From Streptomyces peucetius (GTDB lineage: Bacteria > Actinomycetota > Actinomycetes > Streptomycetales > Streptomycetaceae), in the NCBI RefSeq assembly GCF_025854275.1, contig NZ_CP107567.1, positions 3,968,001 to 4,032,000 of the forward strand: a stretch of DNA of 64,000 nt, given 5' to 3'. Positions 37,615-45,957 of the stretch are shown one piece after another. Under the pieces are notes generated by a model. The model was not told the origin of the DNA and made no database searches. It was given only the letters and a program-made list of their open reading frames with translations. The first letter of the stretch is position 1, and every line of letters begins with the position of its first letter. The position numbers and the translations under genes are program-made.

Positions 37615-37833
37615 CTACCACTCACCGCGCGAATCGGAGGAGGCCATGAACTTCCGTACCAGGAACACCAGTCCGCCGACAAGGGCGACGAACACCAGCA
37701 GCTTGAACAGCAGCCCGATCACGAATCCGACGACGCTCATGATGAGTCCGCCGAAAACGAGCAGCGCGATCACCGGTACCGCGACCCACTTCACCCACCA
37801 CGGCATACCCGCGAATAGCTCCTGCACAGCCAT
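37615..37833 (-). CDS. DUF5326-type small membrane protein
   Basis: The 72-residue protein has two closely spaced membrane helices (WVKWVAVPVIALLVFGGLIM and LLFKLLVFVALVGGLVFLV) and a charged C-terminus. It matches a small Streptomyces family of unknown function usually found next to a cupin gene. A perfect SD context lies upstream of the ATG. Terminator hairpins follow. Confidence 0.8.
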   Translation of the reverse strand: MAVQELFAGMPWWVKWVAVPVIALLVFGGLIMSVVGFVIGLLFKLLVFVALVGGLVFLVRKFMASSDSRGEW

Positions 37834-37955
37834 CGTCTCTACCTCGTTTCTCCGGATTGCCTGCCTTTGATGCTAGGCGGCCGGCTGCGTCGGCAGGGGG
37901 CCGCGAGCCCTTGAACTCCCCTGATCGGTCCCCTAGGTACAGACAGGGCAGGACC

Positions 37956-38273
37956 TCAGCTCTCGGGCGGAGAGAAGACCACCATGACCCGCAAGTCCTC
38001 GCTGATGTGGTGGAACTTGTGCGGCACCCCCGCCGGCACGTACACCACGCTGCCCCGCGCGACCTGCGTCGTCTCCATCCCCACGGTGATCGCCGCCCGG
38101 CCGCTCACCACGAAGTAGACCTCGTCCTGCTTGTGGGGGAGCTGCGGGTCGATCTGACCGGCGTCCAGCGCGTACAGACCGACCGACATGTTCCGTTCGC
38201 GCAGGAACTGCAGATACGCCCCGTCGTTCGCGGCGCGTTCCGCCTCCAGGTCGTCCAATCGGAATGCCTTCAT
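37956..38273 (-). CDS. Single-domain cupin protein
   Basis: The 105-residue beta-barrel protein has the two cupin motifs: PHKQDEVYFVVSGRAAITVG and VVYVPAGVPHKFHHIS, giving His/Glu/His metal ligands. The function is unknown; such proteins bind a metal and a small molecule. I chose ATG 38273 so that the fold begins at MKAFRLDDL; the open frame runs to 38324. It lies divergent from the holin-like gene. Confidence 0.83.
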   Translation of the reverse strand: MKAFRLDDLEAERAANDGAYLQFLRERNMSVGLYALDAGQIDPQLPHKQDEVYFVVSGRAAITVGMETTQVARGSVVYVPAGVPHKFHHISEDLRVMVVFSPPES

Positions 38274-38324
38274 CGCGGTCCCGCCCCTGCACTTGGTCCG
38301 ATCACGTCTGCCACGATCAGACAC

Positions 38325-38702
38325 ATGATGAATTTCCTAGTCAAGACGATCGCCAACGCAGGTGCCCTGTGGGTGGCCGTGTGGTTGCTGCAGGACATCA
38401 CACTGACAGGTGACAGCACCGGCAAGAAGGCGTGGACGCTGATCCTGGTCGCGCTGCTCTTCGGCCTGGTGAACTTCCTTGTCAAGCCCGTGGTGAAGCT
38501 GCTCACCCTGCCGCTGTTCATCCTCACCCTCGGTCTGATCACTCTGGTGATCAACGCCCTGATGCTGCTGCTCACGTCGTGGCTCGCCGACAAGTTGGAC
38601 CTGAGCTTCCACGTCGAGGGCTTCTGGACAGCGGTTCTCGGCGGCCTGATCATCTCCATCGTCTCCTGGGCGCTGAACCTCGTCCTGCCCGACAAGGACT
38701 GA
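38325..38702 (+). CDS. Phage-holin-4-like small membrane protein
   Basis: The 125-residue protein has four helices with the pattern NFLVKPVVKLLTLPLFILTLGLITLVINALML, typical of the Phage_holin_4_2 family, which is widespread in non-phage contexts. The function is unknown. The start is ATG 38325 (a second ATG follows directly). The stop is 2 bp before the PLP lyase start, so the two are co-transcribed. Confidence 0.85.
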   Translation: MMNFLVKTIANAGALWVAVWLLQDITLTGDSTGKKAWTLILVALLFGLVNFLVKPVVKLLTLPLFILTLGLITLVINALMLLLTSWLADKLDLSFHVEGFWTAVLGGLIISIVSWALNLVLPDKD

Positions 38703-38704
38703 AC

Positions 38705-39850
38705 ATGAGCGATCTGACCGCCACTCCCCACGGGGACGGCACCACGGCGGTACGGGCCGGGCTGCCCGAGCCGGTGAAGTACGAACCGACCCTGCCCGGA
38801 CCGGTCTTCGCCGCCCACTTCCACCTGCCCGGTGAACCGACCGGCCCGTACACCTACGGCCGGGACGAGAACCCGACGTGGACCCACCTGGAGCGGGCCA
38901 TCGGCGAGCTGGAGGCCCCCGGTGAGACGGTCGAGACCGTCTCCTTCGCCTCGGGCATGGCCGCGATCTCCGCCGTACTCATGTCGCAGCTGACCACGGG
39001 GGACGCCGTCGTCATGCCCGACGACGGATACCAGGCCCTGCCGCTGGTCCACGAGCAGCTGCGGGCCTTCGGCATCGAGGTCCGCACGGCCCCCACCGGC
39101 GGTGACGCCCAGGCGGCCCTGCTCGACGGGGCCCGGCTGCTGTGGATCGAGACCCCTTCGAACCCCGGTCTCGACGTGTGCGACGTGCGGCGGCTCGCCG
39201 ACGCGGCGCATGCGGCAGGCGCACTCGTCGCCGTCGACAACACACTGGCCACCCCGCTCGGTCAGCGACCCCTCGAACTGGGCGCCGACTTCTCCGTGGC
39301 CAGCGACACCAAGGGCATGACCGGCCACGGCGACATCCTGCTCGGGCACGTGACCTGCCGTGACCCGCTGCTCGCGGCCGGAGTACGGCGCTGGCGGAAG
39401 ATCGTCGGGGCGATCCCCGGCCCGATGGAGGCATGGCTCGCGCACCGGTCGCTCGCCACCCTGCAGTTGCGCGCCGACCGGCAGAGCGCGAACGCGCTGG
39501 CCGTCGCCCGGGCGCTCGCCGGCCGGGCGGAGGTCAGCGGCCTGCGCCATCCAGGGCTGCCGACCGACCCCTCGCACAAGATCGCGGCGGGGCAGATGCG
39601 GCGCTTCGGCTGCGTGGTCTCCTTCTGCCTGCCCGACCGCGACCACGCGGAGCGCTTCCTCGAGGGGCTTCGCCTGGTCGACGACGCGACCAGCTTCGGC
39701 GGAGTGCGCTCCACCGCCGAGCGCCGCGGCCGCTGGGGCGGCGACGCCGTCCCGGAGGGTTTCATCCGCCTCTCGGCCGGCGCGGAGGACGGCGAGGACC
39801 TGGTGGCCGACGTGCTGCGGGCGCTGGACGGGGCCGCGCCTCCGGCGTAG
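38705..39850 (+). CDS. Cystathionine gamma-lyase/synthase-type PLP enzyme
   Basis: The 381-residue enzyme of the Cys/Met metabolism family has GPYTYGRDENPTWTHLE near residue 45, SFASGMAAISAVL, IETPSNPGLDVCDV and VDNTLATPL. The PLP lysine lies in SDTKGMTGHGD near residue 202. It probably cleaves or builds a cystathionine-type substrate; the exact specificity (lyase or synthase) cannot be told. It follows the holin-like gene by 2 bp. A 12-bp hairpin lies about 80 bp downstream. Confidence 0.85.
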   Translation: MSDLTATPHGDGTTAVRAGLPEPVKYEPTLPGPVFAAHFHLPGEPTGPYTYGRDENPTWTHLERAIGELEAPGETVETVSFASGMAAISAVLMSQLTTGDAVVMPDDGYQALPLVHEQLRAFGIEVRTAPTGGDAQAALLDGARLLWIETPSNPGLDVCDVRRLADAAHAAGALVAVDNTLATPLGQRPLELGADFSVASDTKGMTGHGDILLGHVTCRDPLLAAGVRRWRKIVGAIPGPMEAWLAHRSLATLQLRADRQSANALAVARALAGRAEVSGLRHPGLPTDPSHKIAAGQMRRFGCVVSFCLPDRDHAERFLEGLRLVDDATSFGGVRSTAERRGRWGGDAVPEGFIRLSAGAEDGEDLVADVLRALDGAAPPA

Positions 39851-39927
39851 AACGCACGAGACGCGCCTCCCGCGTGGAACACGCGGCCACGGACAGCGGT
39901 ACGGCCCACCGCCGCGTCACGTGCGAC

Positions 39928-39966
39928 GGGCGGTCCGAGCCTCCCCCCTCATGACTCGGACCGCCC
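39928..39966. terminator. Terminator after the PLP lyase
   Basis: GGGCGGTCCGAG (39928-39939) pairs perfectly with CTCGGACCGCCC (39955-39966) around a 15-nt loop. Confidence 0.7.
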
Positions 39967-40107
39967 CGGTTCCCGTGCACCAAGAACCGTGCCGACAAGG
40001 CTAGTTGACTCAGCGTCAGTGTCCAATCACGGTAGCGACAGAGACCTATCGACTTATTTATAGTTGGCCGGGTTCGGGGGGCAACGTCGGATCGGGAAGG
40101 GCATGGC

Positions 40108-40998
40108 ATGGATCTGGCCCTGCTGCGCACATTCGTCACCGTGCACCGGGCCGGGTCCTTCACGCGCGCCGCCGCACTGCTCGGACTCTCCCAGCCCGCG
40201 GTCACCGGTCAGATCCGCACGCTGGAGCGCCAGCTGGGCAAGCCGCTCTTCCTGCGCCAGGCGCGAGGGGTCACCCCCACCACCATCGGCGACGAGCTCG
40301 CCCAACGGGCGGCTCCCCACCTGGACGCCCTCGTCGAGATAGCCGAGGCCCGGCTCGACAGCGGGATGGGAACCCGCACACTCCATCTCGCCGGCCCGCC
40401 CGAATTCACCTCCGTCCGCGCGCTCCCCGCGCTCACCCCGCTGATCAACCAGGGGCTCTCCTTACGCGCCTCCTTCGGGAACGCGGAGGAGGCCCTCGAC
40501 GGGCTCGCGGCCGGCCACCACGACCTCGCCATCACCACCGCCCGGCCACGCGGCCGGCTGCTCACCGCCACGGCCCTCTGCGACGAGGAGCACGTCCTCG
40601 TCGCGGCTCCCCGGTGGGCGGCGCATCTGGGGCCCTCGGTCCTGCGCAAGGGGCATGTCGTCCTCGAGCAGCTCCCGGTGGTCGAGGTCCATGAGTCCCT
40701 GCCGTTCGTGTCGCGGTACTGGCACGCCGTCTTCGACTCCCCGCCGGCTGCGGCAGGCGCCGTCATCGCACCGGACCTGAGAGCCGTCCTGGAGACCACG
40801 GCCTCCGGTGCCGGGCTCGCCGTGCTGCCGCGCTATCTGTGCGAGGACGCCCTCGCGGAGGGGCGCGTGCTCGCTCTCCTCGACCCGCCGGTGCCGCCGC
40901 TGCGCACCTATTTCCTCGCCGTACGCACCGGTACGCTCGCCCACCCGCACATCGCCCGGGCTCACGAGGGGCTGCTGAGCGCGGCCGCCGACTGGTGA
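40108..40998 (+). CDS. LysR-family transcriptional regulator with a TTA codon
   Basis: The 296-residue protein begins DLALLRTFVTVHRAGSFTRA, a LysR winged helix (SQPAVTGQIRTLERQLGKPL), followed by a substrate-binding-type effector domain. Target and ligand are unknown. An in-frame TTA codon at 40462-40464 makes full translation bldA-dependent. The AT-rich upstream segment (40045-40070, CTATCGACTTATTTATAG) is a plausible promoter or operator. Confidence 0.88.
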   Translation: MDLALLRTFVTVHRAGSFTRAAALLGLSQPAVTGQIRTLERQLGKPLFLRQARGVTPTTIGDELAQRAAPHLDALVEIAEARLDSGMGTRTLHLAGPPEFTSVRALPALTPLINQGLSLRASFGNAEEALDGLAAGHHDLAITTARPRGRLLTATALCDEEHVLVAAPRWAAHLGPSVLRKGHVVLEQLPVVEVHESLPFVSRYWHAVFDSPPAAAGAVIAPDLRAVLETTASGAGLAVLPRYLCEDALAEGRVLALLDPPVPPLRTYFLAVRTGTLAHPHIARAHEGLLSAAADW

Positions 40999-41042
40999 CG
41001 GACACGGCACAGAACGCCCGCGCGCGTTTCAGAAGCGGAGAC

Positions 41043-41540
41043 ATGGGCCACTCTCTTGCCATGACCGAACGACCGGTGGTCAAGCGCACCGCACGCGCCA
41101 TCCTGCTCGACGGCGACGACCTCGTGCTGATCAAGCGCACCAAGCCCGGGATGGACCCCTACTGGCTCACACCGGGCGGTGGGGTCGAGCCGGAGGACGC
41201 CACTGTCGTCGACGCCCTCCACCGTGAGGTCGACGAGGAACTCGGCGCCAAGATCACGGACGTGGTGCCGTGCTTCGTCGACACCGTGGAGCACATCGCG
41301 GACGGCGGCGTGACCGGTGTGAAGGTGCAGCACTTCTTCGTATGCCGCCTGGAGTCCATGGACCCCGCCCTACGGCACGGCCCTGAGATCGACGAACCCT
41401 GCGGCGAGTACCATATCGTCCGGGTGCCGTTCAGCCGCGTAGGGATCGCCGCCGTGCACCTGGTGCCGCTGTCGCTTCGCCACTATCTGGACGGCAACAT
41501 CGAAGGCGTACGGGCCATGCACGCGCCCGACCTTGGCTGA
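41043..41540 (+). CDS. Nudix hydrolase
   Basis: The 165-residue protein has the Nudix box GGGVEPEDATVVDALHREVDEELG near residue 48 (GX5EX7REVxEELG pattern). It hydrolyses a nucleoside diphosphate linked to another moiety, specificity unknown. ATG 41043 gives the longest credible protein but its SD spacing is short; ATG 41061 is also possible. It is 44 bp after the LysR gene. Confidence 0.85.
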   Translation: MGHSLAMTERPVVKRTARAILLDGDDLVLIKRTKPGMDPYWLTPGGGVEPEDATVVDALHREVDEELGAKITDVVPCFVDTVEHIADGGVTGVKVQHFFVCRLESMDPALRHGPEIDEPCGEYHIVRVPFSRVGIAAVHLVPLSLRHYLDGNIEGVRAMHAPDLG

Positions 41541-41563
41541 GGCCGGGGAGTCGCGGGCGTCTG

Positions 41564-41617
41564 CTCATGTATACGCCGAGGTCAGTATCCGCTCATGTAC
41601 GCCGAGGTAAGTATCCG
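41564..41617. repeat. Tandem direct repeat upstream of a membrane gene
   Basis: CTCATGTATACGCCGAGG followed by TCAGTATCCG (41564-41591) is repeated as CTCATGTACGCCGAGG plus TAAGTATCCG (41592-41617), with a 2-bp deletion and one change. It lies 48 bp before the next gene and could hold paired regulator sites. Confidence 0.65.
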
Positions 41618-41664
41618 CGGTTACTCCCCTCGTCAGACGCAGCGGCACGCCTGGTACAGGCACC

Positions 41665-42219
41665 GTGTTTCACGTGAAACCACTCAAGCGTCCCGTTCGA
41701 CAGGTCACCCTCGTTGTACATGTCGCGGCGTCTGCCGGCTGGCTGGGTCTCACCCTCGGCCTGCTGGCGCTGGCACTCACGGCCTGCACCACGGAATCGG
41801 CCGCCATGATCGAGGCGTCGTACCGGTCGATGAAGGTCTTCACCGACTGGCTGGTGCTGCCGGTGGCACTGCTCACCCTGACCAGCAGCCTCGTACTGTC
41901 ACTGGGCACGAAGTGGGGCCTGGCCCGGCACCGCTGGGTCTTCATCAAGTTCTGGCTGACCCTTGCCACCACCACAGCGTCCGTCGTGATGCTCCGGCCG
42001 GATGTCAGCAGGGCCGCCGACACGGTCGCCGCCGGAGCAGCCGTCGCCGAACCCCGCGACCTGCTCATGGGGCCGGCCGTGTCCCTGACCGCCTATGTGT
42101 TCATGACCGTCATCTCGGTCCTCAAGCCCTGGGGCCTCACCCGACGCGGGCGACGAATGCGCGTATCTGCCAGTTCACCAAAAGTGCTGGACGAACGATC
42201 ATTGCGTCAGTCAGCCTGA
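41665..42219 (+). CDS. DUF2269-like membrane protein
   Basis: The 184-residue protein has four predicted helices (VTLVVHVAASAGWLGLTLGL; WLVLPVALLTLTSSLVLSLG and two more), resembling DUF2269-type proteins of unknown function. The GTG start at 41665 lies against a perfect parS site, so the protein begins M-F-H-V-K-P; an internal GTG at 41674 is an alternative. A GNAT gene follows after 4 bp. Confidence 0.7.
   Translation: MFHVKPLKRPVRQVTLVVHVAASAGWLGLTLGLLALALTACTTESAAMIEASYRSMKVFTDWLVLPVALLTLTSSLVLSLGTKWGLARHRWVFIKFWLTLATTTASVVMLRPDVSRAADTVAAGAAVAEPRDLLMGPAVSLTAYVFMTVISVLKPWGLTRRGRRMRVSASSPKVLDERSLRQSA
41667..41680. other. parS site
   Basis: Perfect GTTTCACGTGAAAC, the ParB-binding sequence of Streptomyces. 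It overlaps the start of the DUF2269-like gene. Confidence 0.9.
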
Positions 42220-42223
42220 CGCC

Positions 42224-43078
42224 ATGCAGACACCGCTCTCCGATCTACCCATCCGGCACCTGACCACGGACGACCTGGTCGCCTGTGCCGATCTGTCCGA
42301 GGACCGCGGCTGGCCTCGCGAGGAGCACAAGTGGGGTCTGCTGCTCGCGGCAGGTACCGGTTACGGAATCGACGACCCGGCCGGCAAGGGGCTCGTGACC
42401 GCCTGCGTGCTCACCCGCTACGGCACCGGACTCGGCGCCATCGGCATGGTGCTGGTGGCGGAGCGCCATGCCCGGCAGGGCGTCGGACGCCGTCTGATGA
42501 AGCACGTCCTCAACGAGACCGGCACTCTCCCCGTCACTCTCCATGCCACCCCCTACGGAAAGCCCCTCTACGAGGAACTGGGCTTCGCCACCACCGGTCG
42601 CGCGGAGATGGTCCGGGGCCACTTCACCCCTTCCGGGCCGCCGCCTCGGGTGGAGACCCGCCCGGCGACGGCGGAGGACCTGCCCGCGATACTCCGTCTC
42701 GACCACGAAGTCTTCGGTCTCGACCGCACCCACATGATCGTGCGGCTGCCGGCCTTCGCCGACCAGCTCCGGGTGACGGAGGAGGACGGAGTGCTGACGG
42801 GGTACGCGGCGGCGTGGCCCAACATGGATACCCATGTCGTCGGTCCGCTGATCGCCCGGGACACCGAGACGGCGAAGGCCTTGATCTCCTCCTTGGCCGC
42901 TGGAACTGACCGGCCGCTGCGCACGGACATCGACGTACGCCACGACGAGCTGCTGGCCTGGGTGAAGGAGCAGGGTCTGGCACCGATCGCCTTCAACGCC
43001 GTGATGACCTTCGGTATCGCGGCGCTGCCTGGCGACTGGACGCGCCGCTTCGCGCCCCTGACGGTGGCCGCAGGGTAG
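42224..43078 (+). CDS. GNAT-family N-acetyltransferase with two GNAT-like halves
   Basis: The 284-residue protein has an N-terminal GNAT domain with the acetyl-CoA loop ERHARQGVGRRLMKHVL (RxxGxG/A) near residue 85 and PLYEELGF. A second GNAT-like half starts near residue 140 (TRPATAEDLPAILRLD). It acetylates an unknown amine. The start is 4 bp after the DUF2269-like gene. Confidence 0.85.
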   Translation: MQTPLSDLPIRHLTTDDLVACADLSEDRGWPREEHKWGLLLAAGTGYGIDDPAGKGLVTACVLTRYGTGLGAIGMVLVAERHARQGVGRRLMKHVLNETGTLPVTLHATPYGKPLYEELGFATTGRAEMVRGHFTPSGPPPRVETRPATAEDLPAILRLDHEVFGLDRTHMIVRLPAFADQLRVTEEDGVLTGYAAAWPNMDTHVVGPLIARDTETAKALISSLAAGTDRPLRTDIDVRHDELLAWVKEQGLAPIAFNAVMTFGIAALPGDWTRRFAPLTVAAG

Positions 43079-43196
43079 GCCGCGAGCCGCATATCCCTGG
43101 CGAGGGATCGCCTTTTGATTGCAAACGCGGGCTATTGCAGTCATGGCCTACCCTGGGGGTAAGCCGCTCCGACACCGAGGAGTCTCAATGAAGAAG

Positions 43197-43320
43197 TCAA
43201 GCCGCCTGCGTGACGGGCGGGGCGGGGGTGAAGAGTCGTCCGTCGCGCAGGAGGGCCCACAGGACGCCGGCTCGTCGGCGGGCCAGGGCGATGACGGCCT
43301 GGACGTGCTTGCAGCCCTCC
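43197..43320 (-). pseudogene. 3' remnant of an IS110-type transposase
   Basis: The minus strand reads CKHVQAVIALARRRAGVLWA, then LLRDGRLFTPAPPVTQAA and a stop at 43197. This matches the C-terminal end of IS110-family transposases. Nothing else of the element remains. It lies in the 273-bp gap between the GNAT and MarR genes. Confidence 0.7.
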
Positions 43321-43351
43321 CGGGCCGCCCAACAACTTACGGAGGAGACAC

Positions 43352-43819
43352 ATGACAGCGACCGACCCCGCCCTGACCGCCCTCGCGCAGGGCTGGTGCG
43401 CCCTCTCGCTGCTCCACGGCCGGATCGAGTCCCACATCGAGCGTGCCCTGGAGGCCGAGCACAACCTCAGCGCGCGCGAGTATTCCCTCCTCGACGTGCT
43501 CAGCCGGCAGCACGACGGCGAGGGCGGCCACCTCCAGATGAAGCAGGTCGCCGACGCCGTCGTCCTCAGCCAGAGCGCCACCACCCGCCTCGTCACCCGC
43601 CTCGAGGACCGCGGCCTGCTCTCCCGCTACCTCTGCCCGACCGACCGCCGCGGCATCTACACCGACGTGAGCGAGGCCGGCCTCCAACTGCTCGCGGAGG
43701 CACGGCCCACCAACGACACCGCGCTGCGCGAGGCCCTCGACGAGGCCGCCAAGAACCCCGAGCTCGCTCCGCTGGTCAGGGCCGTCGAAGAGCTCAAGGC
43801 TCCCGCCGCGGCCGCATGA
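43352..43819 (+). CDS. MarR-family transcriptional regulator
   Basis: The 155-residue protein has a MarR winged helix: LSAREYSLLDVLSRQ, then MKQVADAVVLSQSATTRLVT (recognition helix near residue 75) and the wing RGLLSRYLCPTDRRGIYTDV. The ATG follows a strong ACGGAGGAG site. The upstream region has been replaced in part by an IS110 remnant, so its original promoter may be displaced; repeated ATTGCA elements at about 43115-43140 may be part of the old operator. Confidence 0.88.
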   Translation: MTATDPALTALAQGWCALSLLHGRIESHIERALEAEHNLSAREYSLLDVLSRQHDGEGGHLQMKQVADAVVLSQSATTRLVTRLEDRGLLSRYLCPTDRRGIYTDVSEAGLQLLAEARPTNDTALREALDEAAKNPELAPLVRAVEELKAPAAAA

Positions 43820-43875
43820 GCCGGCCGGTCGACGGACCGTTGCCAGGCGAACACGGGCGGCCCGATCGCGGCCCC

Positions 43876-43889
43876 GTTTCACGTGAGAC
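43876..43889. other. Degenerate parS site
   Basis: GTTTCACGTGAGAC, one mismatch to parS. Its centre is 19 bp from a perfect parS. Confidence 0.6.
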
Positions 43890-43894
43890 GGACG

Positions 43895-43908
43895 GTTTCA
43901 CGTGAAAC
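43895..43908. other. parS site
   Basis: Perfect GTTTCACGTGAAAC in the convergent gap between the MarR and serine hydrolase genes. Confidence 0.9.
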
Positions 43909-43919
43909 GCGGCTGCGAA

Positions 43920-45302
43920 TCAGAAACGGAACCCCTGCCACCCGGCGGCGTCCACTCCTCCGGGCACGGCGTCCCCCGGCTCGTAAGGCTCCCGGGTGAA
44001 GACGAACGAGCCCAGATCCAGATGGCTCACCGAACCGTCGTCCCGGCGCACGACCCGCAGCGTCTCCCCCGCGTAGTAGCCGTCCAGACCGGTCCAGGTC
44101 TCCTTCGCACAGGAACGGAACCGGGAGCGGCGCCCCCCGCCCCGCAGCGGCTCCAGCTCCAGGCCTCCGTCCGAGACCAGACGCAGACCGTAGGCGTAGG
44201 TCCCCCAGTACCAAGGGCCCGTCAGCGCCAACAGCCCCTGATCGACCTCGGGCAACGGGCGCCACGGCTCGGGGATCCGCGGCTCGGCATCGGCGACGAT
44301 GCGTACGAGATCCGCGGCAACCGTTGCCACCGGCGGGCCGGAGGTGGCATTGGCCAGCGCCACGGCGGCAACCCCGTCCTCCACGCTCACCCACAGCCCG
44401 GCGAGGAAGCCCGGCAGGGAACCGGAGTGCCCGACGAGGGTGCGTCCCTCGCTCCGGACGATCTGAAGCCCCAGCCCGTACGTCGCGTTCCACTCCCCCT
44501 CCTCCGGCGGCACGGACGGCGTCCGCATCTCCCGCACGGACTCCGCTCCGAGCACCAGGTCGTTCCCCTCGGCGAGGAAGGCGGCGAACCGGCACAGGTC
44601 CGCGGCGGTGGACCAGAGCTGCCCGGCGGGGGCCATGAGCCCGAGGTCCTCCGCGGGTTCGGGAAGCATCACGTCCGCCCACGGGTGCACCGCCCAACCA
44701 CCCGCGTGCGGCGCCTCCGGCTGTGTACTCGTCCTTGTCAGCCCGAGCGGCTCGAGGATCTCCTGCCTCAACGCCTCCTCCCATGACACCCCACGGACCG
44801 CTTCGACCAGCGAACCGAGCAGGGTGTAACCGGGGTTGGAGTAATGGTGCCGCCGGCCCGCAGGGTGCATCCCCGCCCCGTCGCCGAGCACATCGGACAG
44901 TTCCGGACGCGCCGAGCCGGGGGTCCGCTCCCACCAGGGCGCCGGCGCCTCGGCGCTCAGACCCGCGCTGTGGCCCAGCAGCTGAGCAATGGTCGCCTCA
45001 CCGGCCCCGGTGCCCGGCAGATGCTTCTCCAGGGCGTCGTCGAGGTCGATCAGCCCCTCGTCCCGCAGCCGCATCACCAGAACCGCGGTGAACGACTTGG
45101 TGATGGAACCGATGCGGTACTGCGTGTCGGCGTCCGGCGCGTGCCCGTCCACGGACGTGCGGGATCCCGTCCACACCAGCTGTCCGTCGCGCTGGACGGC
45201 GGCGGCGAAGGACGGAGCGCGGCCCTCGCTCTGGGCGACGGCAATGCGGTGCAGCAGTGCCCGGCGCGTACCGGGGAGCAGTTCTTCCAAAGGTGACGTC
45301 AT
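43920..45302 (-). CDS. Beta-lactamase-fold serine hydrolase
   Basis: The 460-residue protein has the SxxK motif in YRIGSITKSF (about residue 66), the YxN motif in HHYSNPGYTL (about residue 155), and HSGSLPGF in place of KTG, as in class C-like esterases and D-aminopeptidases. A C-terminal domain of about 130 residues follows. There is no signal peptide, so it is probably cytoplasmic. The substrate is unknown; it need not confer antibiotic resistance. Confidence 0.87.
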   Translation of the reverse strand: MTSPLEELLPGTRRALLHRIAVAQSEGRAPSFAAAVQRDGQLVWTGSRTSVDGHAPDADTQYRIGSITKSFTAVLVMRLRDEGLIDLDDALEKHLPGTGAGEATIAQLLGHSAGLSAEAPAPWWERTPGSARPELSDVLGDGAGMHPAGRRHHYSNPGYTLLGSLVEAVRGVSWEEALRQEILEPLGLTRTSTQPEAPHAGGWAVHPWADVMLPEPAEDLGLMAPAGQLWSTAADLCRFAAFLAEGNDLVLGAESVREMRTPSVPPEEGEWNATYGLGLQIVRSEGRTLVGHSGSLPGFLAGLWVSVEDGVAAVALANATSGPPVATVAADLVRIVADAEPRIPEPWRPLPEVDQGLLALTGPWYWGTYAYGLRLVSDGGLELEPLRGGGRRSRFRSCAKETWTGLDGYYAGETLRVVRRDDGSVSHLDLGSFVFTREPYEPGDAVPGGVDAAGWQGFRF

Positions 45303-45419
45303 ACAGCAGGTCTATCGGTGCCGGTCCCTTGCGTCGACCGCATTACCGGCACGCACGGCGCGGGTGGACGTCCGCCCTCGGGGGGAGCGCCCTCCCCTGG
45401 GCGGTCTCGGCCCGCGGGC

Positions 45420-45866
45420 TCAGACGAGGGCGGCGACCAGCAGGACGAAGGCGGCGATGATGACGGCGACCCGGACGTAGTGGTACCGGTCCCAGCGGTT
45501 CCTCTGCTGCTTCCAGTCGGCGGGCAGGCTGTCGGCGGTCCACGTCTTGCCCCGGTTGTTGATCGGGACGAGCAGCAGGACCGACGTGACCACGCTGAGG
45601 ATCAGCAGCGCGGCGGCGGTGACGACGAGGCCGGTGCCGTGGTGGTGCCATCCGGCGATGGCCCAGACCGCGATGAGGACGAGCGAGCTGATGTACCAGA
45701 CCGGCATCAGGGCGCCAAGCAGCCGGGCCCCGTGGGCGCGGCCGAGCACGCCGCTGTCCTCGGGGAGCCCGTTGAGGATCGGGTTGATGACGAAGGCGAC
45801 GGAGAACTCCACGCCCACCATCAGGCCGACGACCACGGTGGTGAACACCTCGAGTGCGTTGAGCAT
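45420..45866 (-). CDS. DUF1772 membrane protein
   Basis: The 148-residue protein has four predicted helices, starting LEVFTTVVVGLMVGVEFSVAF and including NPILNGLPEDSGVLGRAHGARLLG, matching DUF1772 proteins of unknown function. It is divergent from a TetR gene with two shared palindromes in the 91-bp gap, so it is the likely regulated target. Confidence 0.85.
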   Translation of the reverse strand: MLNALEVFTTVVVGLMVGVEFSVAFVINPILNGLPEDSGVLGRAHGARLLGALMPVWYISSLVLIAVWAIAGWHHHGTGLVVTAAALLILSVVTSVLLLVPINNRGKTWTADSLPADWKQQRNRWDRYHYVRVAVIIAAFVLLVAALV

Positions 45867-45883
45867 GACGAACCCTTCCAGGG

Positions 45884-45898
45884 TCTAGCGCTGCTAGA
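45884..45898. promoter_or_regulatory. TetR operator candidate 1
   Basis: TCTAGC GCT GCTAGA, a perfect 6-bp inverted repeat 18 bp upstream of the DUF1772 start. Confidence 0.65.
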
Positions 45899-45934
45899 AG
45901 AGGAGGCAACGCTAGTCCTGTCGCCGCTCGATTG

Positions 45935-45949
45935 TCTAGCGCTGATAGG
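45935..45949. promoter_or_regulatory. TetR operator candidate 2
   Basis: TCTAGCGCTGATAGG is an imperfect copy of the first palindrome, 9 bp before the TetR start and 51 bp from the other copy. Confidence 0.6.
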
Positions 45950-45957
45950 ATCGGCCC

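Noticed and set aside
43119..43355. 78-codon plus-strand gene before MarR
   Set aside because: It runs antisense over the IS110 remnant; no family and no conserved end.
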